A DNA stretch of 64,000 nucleotides from Irpex lacteus (Eukaryota; Basidiomycota; Agaricomycetes; Polyporales; Irpicaceae): positions 124,001-188,000 of the forward strand of contig MQVO02000026.1 of assembly GCA_001986395.2 (NCBI GenBank), written 5' to 3'. A model generated the notes under the pieces. It did no database searches, was not told the DNA's origin, and saw only the letters and a list, made by a program, of their open reading frames with translations. Of the stretch, positions 59,500-64,000 are shown one piece after another. Every line of letters starts with the position of its first letter. Position 1 is the stretch's first letter. The translations under genes were made by a program, and so were the position numbers.

Positions 59500-60984
59500 T
59501 CACGCCACTACACCTTTCTTAAAGTAAGCCACCAAAGGAACTTGCTGGCGAAGCCATCTGTCTTGAGGAGTCGTCACAACGGAGTCTTCCTGTATCGCAA
59601 GTCGGTTGAGTGGATGGTTATCCTTTCGTGCCTTCACGAGAGCCTGAATACCGGCTCCTCCAATGCCACTCGTCATCAACGAGTCAACACGAGGGAAGCA
59701 TTGTGGTTGCTTCCAGGCGGGTAGGAAACCACCGAAAAGCATCGTAGAGTTGTCAATGCGAAGCGTTTCCAGGCTTATCAGTTCCTTCCATAGTTCCCCC
59801 GCAGCAGCAGCGCCGTTGCTGACACGTAAGCCGTCGATATGGAAGTCGGTGAGTTGACGAAGCGGCACTGCGCTACTTAATGCTGGTACAAGAGCGCTCG
59901 CATCGGCCATAGGGAAAAGTTGTAGCATCAAGGTGTGGAGTTTAGGGAAGCTGAGATGTTGTAGCAAGCTGGCGAGATAAGGAGACTTGAATCCGGTAAG
60001 GCTAAGCGAAGTTAGCGATGGTAGGTTTATGGTCGAGCCCCCCGCGGAGGGCCAACCCGTCACATCCTCTGCAGGACCAAAATTGGATAATTTCAGGTCT
60101 GCAAGATTGGAACATCCTAACAACGCTTGAGTGAAGTCATGGAAGGTTGGACGCAAAGATTCTACACGGGACGCAACTGTAAGAGACTCGAGTGCGCTAC
60201 CCCGTAGAAACGTGCACTGTGACCAGTCGAGGTTGACTTCAATGAGCTCCAATTTGCGCAGCTGAGGTGCCCGTCCGCCGAATGGCGTGTAGGTCCCATG
60301 AGGCAGGGAATTTTCTGAATGCCAATGATAAGTAAGGAACATGATTTTGATCTCTCGTGCCTCGTCTGCATCCTGGAGCGTGGAGAGCATGTTGTGCAGG
60401 ATATGGGGGTCATCGGCGAAGAGCATGAAGGCTCCCCAGTGATGTACATGTGGAAGGATAATGTCGCGTATGGCAGGGAGATCAACGGAAGCCACCGCTC
60501 CGAGCTCGTAGCACGAGAAGCTGGTTGCCTTCAAGTACTCTTTGTGCTCTTCGTCGTCGTTCTCAGAGTCCAGCTCATCGTCTTCTTCATTGCTTGACAT
60601 GTCGTCTATCTGCGTGCATTGGAGCATGATGTCGAATGGGTAGTCCTTTGTGCGTTTGATCCACTCGCGCGACCTTTCAAAGGGCGGTCCATCCGAGAAG
60701 TTAATGAACGACCAGAAGGATGGTATGTCGAGTGCCACAGCGCGCCACCTTTTACAGACATGCGAGAGGATCTCCTGGGGTCGCAACTGCGTGCTCTCTT
60801 CCTCTGCGTCTGATGATGCCGAATCGTCCGACTCGAGGGCCAGCTCCGCCACGAGCTTGATAAACCAAGTGAAGATAGACGTCAATGTCCCATCCGGGAT
60901 AGACTCTACTGGGCATTTTGTGCCAGTCGGGGGAGTCATGTACGGGGGATTGTTATTCAAGTTCGCGACCCTTTTTCTAACCAT
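59500..60984 (-). CDS. F-box/LRR-like protein, paralogue A
   Basis: An intronless frame of 494 aa. The N-terminus has an F-box-like segment (PVESIPDGTLTSIFTWFIKL, then LSHVCKRWRAVALDIPSFWS), as in the large Agaricomycete F-box families. An acidic insert follows (SSNEEDDELDSENDDEE), then LRR-like strands (APQLRKLELIEVNL, NLADLKLSNFGP, LPSLTSLSLTGF, FPKLHTLMLQLF). It is probably an SCF ubiquitin-ligase substrate adaptor. The target is unknown. A related gene lies about 580 bp away on the same strand. Confidence 0.8.
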   Translation of the reverse strand: MVRKRVANLNNNPPYMTPPTGTKCPVESIPDGTLTSIFTWFIKLVAELALESDDSASSDAEEESTQLRPQEILSHVCKRWRAVALDIPSFWSFINFSDGPPFERSREWIKRTKDYPFDIMLQCTQIDDMSSNEEDDELDSENDDEEHKEYLKATSFSCYELGAVASVDLPAIRDIILPHVHHWGAFMLFADDPHILHNMLSTLQDADEAREIKIMFLTYHWHSENSLPHGTYTPFGGRAPQLRKLELIEVNLDWSQCTFLRGSALESLTVASRVESLRPTFHDFTQALLGCSNLADLKLSNFGPAEDVTGWPSAGGSTINLPSLTSLSLTGFKSPYLASLLQHLSFPKLHTLMLQLFPMADASALVPALSSAVPLRQLTDFHIDGLRVSNGAAAAGELWKELISLETLRIDNSTMLFGGFLPAWKQPQCFPRVDSLMTSGIGGAGIQALVKARKDNHPLNRLAIQEDSVVTTPQDRWLRQQVPLVAYFKKGVVA

Positions 60985-61560
60985 AGCTTTGCTTGTTACT
61001 TCCTAAACTCTCTAGACTCGGAATATGTATCAACGCAGCTAACGTATATCAGCTCAACACTATGCTCTCATACCGAGTTGAATATGTAGTATGACTTACA
61101 ATCAGATATCGCAATGCGGCTCGAAACCCACTTCTGGTGAGGTAGACGTTTGAGTTCAATGACCATAGCTGTTACTACCCTCACGCGCTTCAAGTCAGCG
61201 CATGTTGTCAATGAGGCTTTGTCACGGTAGCAGATCCCAAAACGGAAGGTGTAAAGGTTTATTCATCAAACATACATACTACTTGCATGATCGTTTCCGA
61301 GCCAGTCTACGACTGTCGAAGTGAGATTCTTGAAGCACATACAATGAATTGTAAGTATGATGCTATTGAGACGCAAAAACACAGCTTCGGAGTGTCACTG
61401 ACAGTAGCATAAGCGTTACAAGTCAAGTAAGCATCGTCAAGCCCAACATCCTTGTGTTCACCATTCTACTTTCGTACTGAGTACTAAGCATATCCCATCA
61501 CACCTCAATCACATCTCAATCTTCTGTTGCTCCCTCCATCTTTATCTGCGACAAGTGTTC
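60985..61560. other. intergenic region between F-box paralogues
   Basis: About 580 bases. No gene, RNA or repeat recognised; it must hold the promoter of the 59500-60984 gene. Confidence 0.5.
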
Positions 61561-62718
61561 TCAGGCTGGTCTGCGAGCGCCGGAGTTTCGAGTTTTCTTG
61601 ACCACCTTGTAGACTTTCCACGAAGTTTGGACTGGAGCAGCCTTGGCGTTGCAAAGAACGCAGGAAACAAACTGCCCAGTCGTCCGGTATAAGCCGTAGG
61701 GATTCGTAATTCTCGGGAGAGAGAGGTGCTTCAAGAGGAATCGGAAGTCCGATTCGTCGACGGAATGGACTGCCAGTACAGTCAGTGCTGGCAAAGACAC
61801 CGTAACATTGGTCCAACTCTCGTGCTTCAGATCTTGGAAGTTGTCGATTATCAAATTCTGAAGGCGACGGGAGGACCGAAGAACTTGCAGCAGCTGACCG
61901 GATGTCATGCAACATCCCCTGTCGTCTTCTGTCTGTTGGATTTGCAGGAAGGTCAAATTCTTGGTGTGCAAGAGATTCGAGAGCTCCCAGGAGAATACGG
62001 CGCGGGATATACCGAGAAAGTTCAGTTTGGGCATATGTCCCTTGAACAGACAGCGATTGTCGCGCGCATATGCCTCACGAGCTGTCGGCTCGTCATCTGG
62101 TCCACGCGTCATCCAGGGTGTAAACCGATCCCGAGTGTTGAGGACAAATTGTTCAAGCTGCGGGGCAGCGTTTGCGGTGGAAAGCTTTGTGACGAGGTTA
62201 TTTGTGTACCTCGGTTCGTCGCTGAAGCAAACAAACGACCTCCAGCGAGAAACATGAGGAAGGAGAGTGGTCATGATGAGCTGAAGGTTTTTCTTTCGGT
62301 AGCTGATAAGTGCTCTCCCGCGGGGTGTGTGTTGGGTGCGGCAGAAGGTGACGAATATGTCAAGCGGCACATTCTTCGATCTGGAGATATACGCCAACGT
62401 TCTGGCGGTCGCAGGCGAGTCGATGAAATTGAGAGAGTTCCAAAGTAGGGCCATGTCTAACGCAACATAGCGCCATTGTTGGCATACTTGGGATACCGCC
62501 TCCTGAAAGGATGTATTGGGCGATAAGTGATGAGGTTTCCAGTTGCTGTCTTGCCGCTCCAAGTCGGCAATCGCGGTTTTACCGTCTTGGTATTTCCATG
62601 TGTCAGCGCCAAGCTTGAAGATATACATGAGGACGTCGGCAGGTAGCTTGGTGACGGGGCTGAGGCCAGGTGACATGGCCGCCGGTAGGGCAGCACGTCT
62701 CGATGGGCGCAGTCGCAT
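61561..62718 (-). CDS. F-box/LRR-like protein, paralogue B (shorter)
   Basis: A single frame of 385 aa starting MRLRPSRRAALPAAMSPG. The F-box-like part reads VTKLPADVLMYIFKLGAD, then VSQVCQQWRYVALDMALLWN. The middle matches its neighbour in layout: a helix with LLPHVSRWRSFVCFSDEP (paralogue A has ILPHVHHWGAFMLFADDP), then LRR-like KLNFLGISRAVFSW and RRLQNLIIDNFQDL. After FLLKHLSLPRI, where paralogue A continues with the last repeats, this one turns into a basic tail (KVYKVVKKTRNSGARRP). It therefore lacks the last 100 or so residues. Either the C-terminus is lost, or an unseen intron leads to another exon. Confidence 0.72.
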   Translation of the reverse strand: MRLRPSRRAALPAAMSPGLSPVTKLPADVLMYIFKLGADTWKYQDGKTAIADLERQDSNWKPHHLSPNTSFQEAVSQVCQQWRYVALDMALLWNSLNFIDSPATARTLAYISRSKNVPLDIFVTFCRTQHTPRGRALISYRKKNLQLIMTTLLPHVSRWRSFVCFSDEPRYTNNLVTKLSTANAAPQLEQFVLNTRDRFTPWMTRGPDDEPTAREAYARDNRCLFKGHMPKLNFLGISRAVFSWELSNLLHTKNLTFLQIQQTEDDRGCCMTSGQLLQVLRSSRRLQNLIIDNFQDLKHESWTNVTVSLPALTVLAVHSVDESDFRFLLKHLSLPRITNPYGLYRTTGQFVSCVLCNAKAAPVQTSWKVYKVVKKTRNSGARRPA

Positions 62719-63751
62719 GGCTCGGAGTGCTTGATAGCTACCAGAGAAATCAGTTTACTCTATTTCATTGGACACTGAGTGGGAGAACATACGCAAATTA
62801 AGAGTAACTGAAAACGCCTAAGAATGTACGCTCGGTCGGTAGTGATCGTGGTTTGTAGTTGAGTTACGGACCGGCGACAGCGCGGAAGTTGAAGGTAATT
62901 ACGGCCGGAGAACATTCGCGTTCCGTTTTCAAGTCCGTTCCCAAATAGGCAGTTACTCGGCCAACTGCCCTTTTGGGAAGTCTCTGTATAAGTATTCGCT
63001 ATACTGAGAAAGCCGGTGACAATTGGATGAATGTCGCTTACAGTTAGAATCATTGATGTGAAATCCAGTCGCTACCTTTGGTTCTCCTAGACAATTGTGA
63101 TATCTGTCCGGACATCCCCCAGCCTAAATATGGTGGCACTTACCATCTTCATCGCAAAACAACCACGATCAGCTGTCGGTTTGCCGTGGTTGTCTGTTGT
63201 CGAAGAGCTGCTTATGGTGTACTTGTACGCGATACCAGATTGTTTCATGGGCATGGCTGGGTTGTACGGGAGCAAACCCTCATCAAACGCATACGATTTG
63301 CGCCCCACGGATCTTGTATTATTGATCAAGGCACTGGCACATGTACGCATGCGTACGATCAGGCTATGCGGTATTGTATGAAGCACGAGGGATAAGCACC
63401 TGGAGCAATATTTGAATGAGGTGATACTGTAATGAGTGCGAAGGGACAAGCTGGGATCGTACCATACATGCAAACCATCCCACATCTGCCAGCACGTAGA
63501 GGCTGAAACACCTTGAAGACTCCAAACAGATCTAACATCACACGGAGTTTGCAATCGCAAGGCGGGTGACATTGGCTGTCAAAGAAAGGTTGGTATAGTA
63601 CAATGTGAGTGAGAGTTAAAGAGGTATAATCCGATAGCAAGACAAAACTAGACTGCAAGCGTCGACGCAAAAGCCCGCGTATAGTATGGCACAATACACG
63701 TAGCATTTGGGATATTGTAACATATGAATAGCTCGAAAACGTAAATATAAT
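62719..63751. other. intergenic region
   Basis: About 1 kb upstream of F-box B and downstream of the acetate transporter. Overlapping short frames only; nothing supported. Confidence 0.45.
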
Positions 63752-64000
63752 TTAGTCGATGCGTCTGGGAACGACGCCGAGTGGGAGGGTGAACCAACTC
63801 TCGTCGCGGATAAGGAGCTCGGCAAGACCGACGTAGTAAGCGATCAAGGCGGTGAGGATGCCGAAGCCTCCGCCAGCCTTGTTGATGGTGATATTGTTAG
63901 TGAACTTGCCTGAGAACGCAGCGTGGTTAAGTTCCGTTTGTATGATGATAGCCAATACGATGACTTACTGATAGCGAGAAGCATGAACGTAATCGTGAGG
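63752..64000 (-). CDS. GPR1/FUN34/YaaH (Ato) family acetate transporter, 3' end only
   Basis: The last two exons (63969-64000 and 63752-63909) of a gene that continues beyond the window. They encode LTITFMLLAI, then KFTNNITINKAGGGFGI, LTALIAYYVGLAELL, and SWFTLPLGVVPRRID before the stop. The last TM helix and the SWFTLPLG-type tail are hallmarks of Ato/Gpr1 acetate-ammonium transporters of the plasma membrane. The NPAPLGL-type signature lies outside the window. Confidence 0.9.

Noticed and set aside
61726..62448. 240-codon open frame on the plus strand
   Set aside because: Antisense shadow of F-box paralogue B; no recognisable features.

Overview
This window is nuclear DNA of a basidiomycete fungus, most likely an Agaricomycete. 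Genes are split by many short GT-AG introns (about 45-75 nt), both strands are used evenly, base composition is balanced, and most protein matches are typical of Agaricomycetes: a four-helix/NACHT/WD40 STAND protein, stand-alone ANL enzymes, large F-box proteins, and the ArAE_2 (DUF2421) membrane family. All gene models are hand-spliced from the sequence. Exon phases were checked base by base for GDT1, uridine phosphorylase, the HMG protein, the dienoyl-CoA reductase, the STAND gene and several small genes.

Layout. 1-4429: 3' part of an ArAE_2-type membrane transporter (+). 4796-5769: GDT1 (+). 5770-16106: gene-poor, with a small secreted protein (8942-9484), an intron-containing tRNA-Asp (9659-9741) and a 10-exon uridine phosphorylase (9989-11597, -). 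16107-17734: HMG-box factor. 19460-20748: peroxisomal 2,4-dienoyl-CoA reductase. 20749-25073: second desert, with perfect hairpins and a foldback structure. 25074-28706: secreted GH31 alpha-glucosidase. 29221-31691: flavin monooxygenase (-). 32773-34051: inverted-repeat cassette with about 318-bp near-identical arms and several small split reading frames. 34932-42943: dense housekeeping block with an unknown TM protein, an unknown polytopic protein, ALG1, SDO1/SBDS and RVS167. 43500-43569: tRNA-Gly. 44591-49452: STAND receptor. 50229-54316: ankyrin-PH-ORD oxysterol-binding protein. 54670-56257: zinc formaldehyde/alcohol dehydrogenase (-). 57638-59381: ANL adenylating enzyme. 59500-60984 and 61561-62718: two related F-box proteins (-). 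63752-64000: end of an Ato/GPR1-type acetate transporter (-).

Most of the genes are ordinary eukaryotic functions: Golgi ion homeostasis, N-glycosylation, 60S maturation, endocytosis, sterol transport and peroxisomal beta-oxidation. The less ordinary parts are the inverted-repeat cassette at 32.8-34.1 kb, the STAND receptor, the foldback structure at 23.3-23.7 kb, paired hairpins in the deserts, and unusual splice structures (a 22-nt and a possible 7-nt microexon, and a possible GC-AG intron). No CRISPR arrays, prokaryotic operons, rRNA genes or recognisable intact transposase or reverse transcriptase genes were seen.
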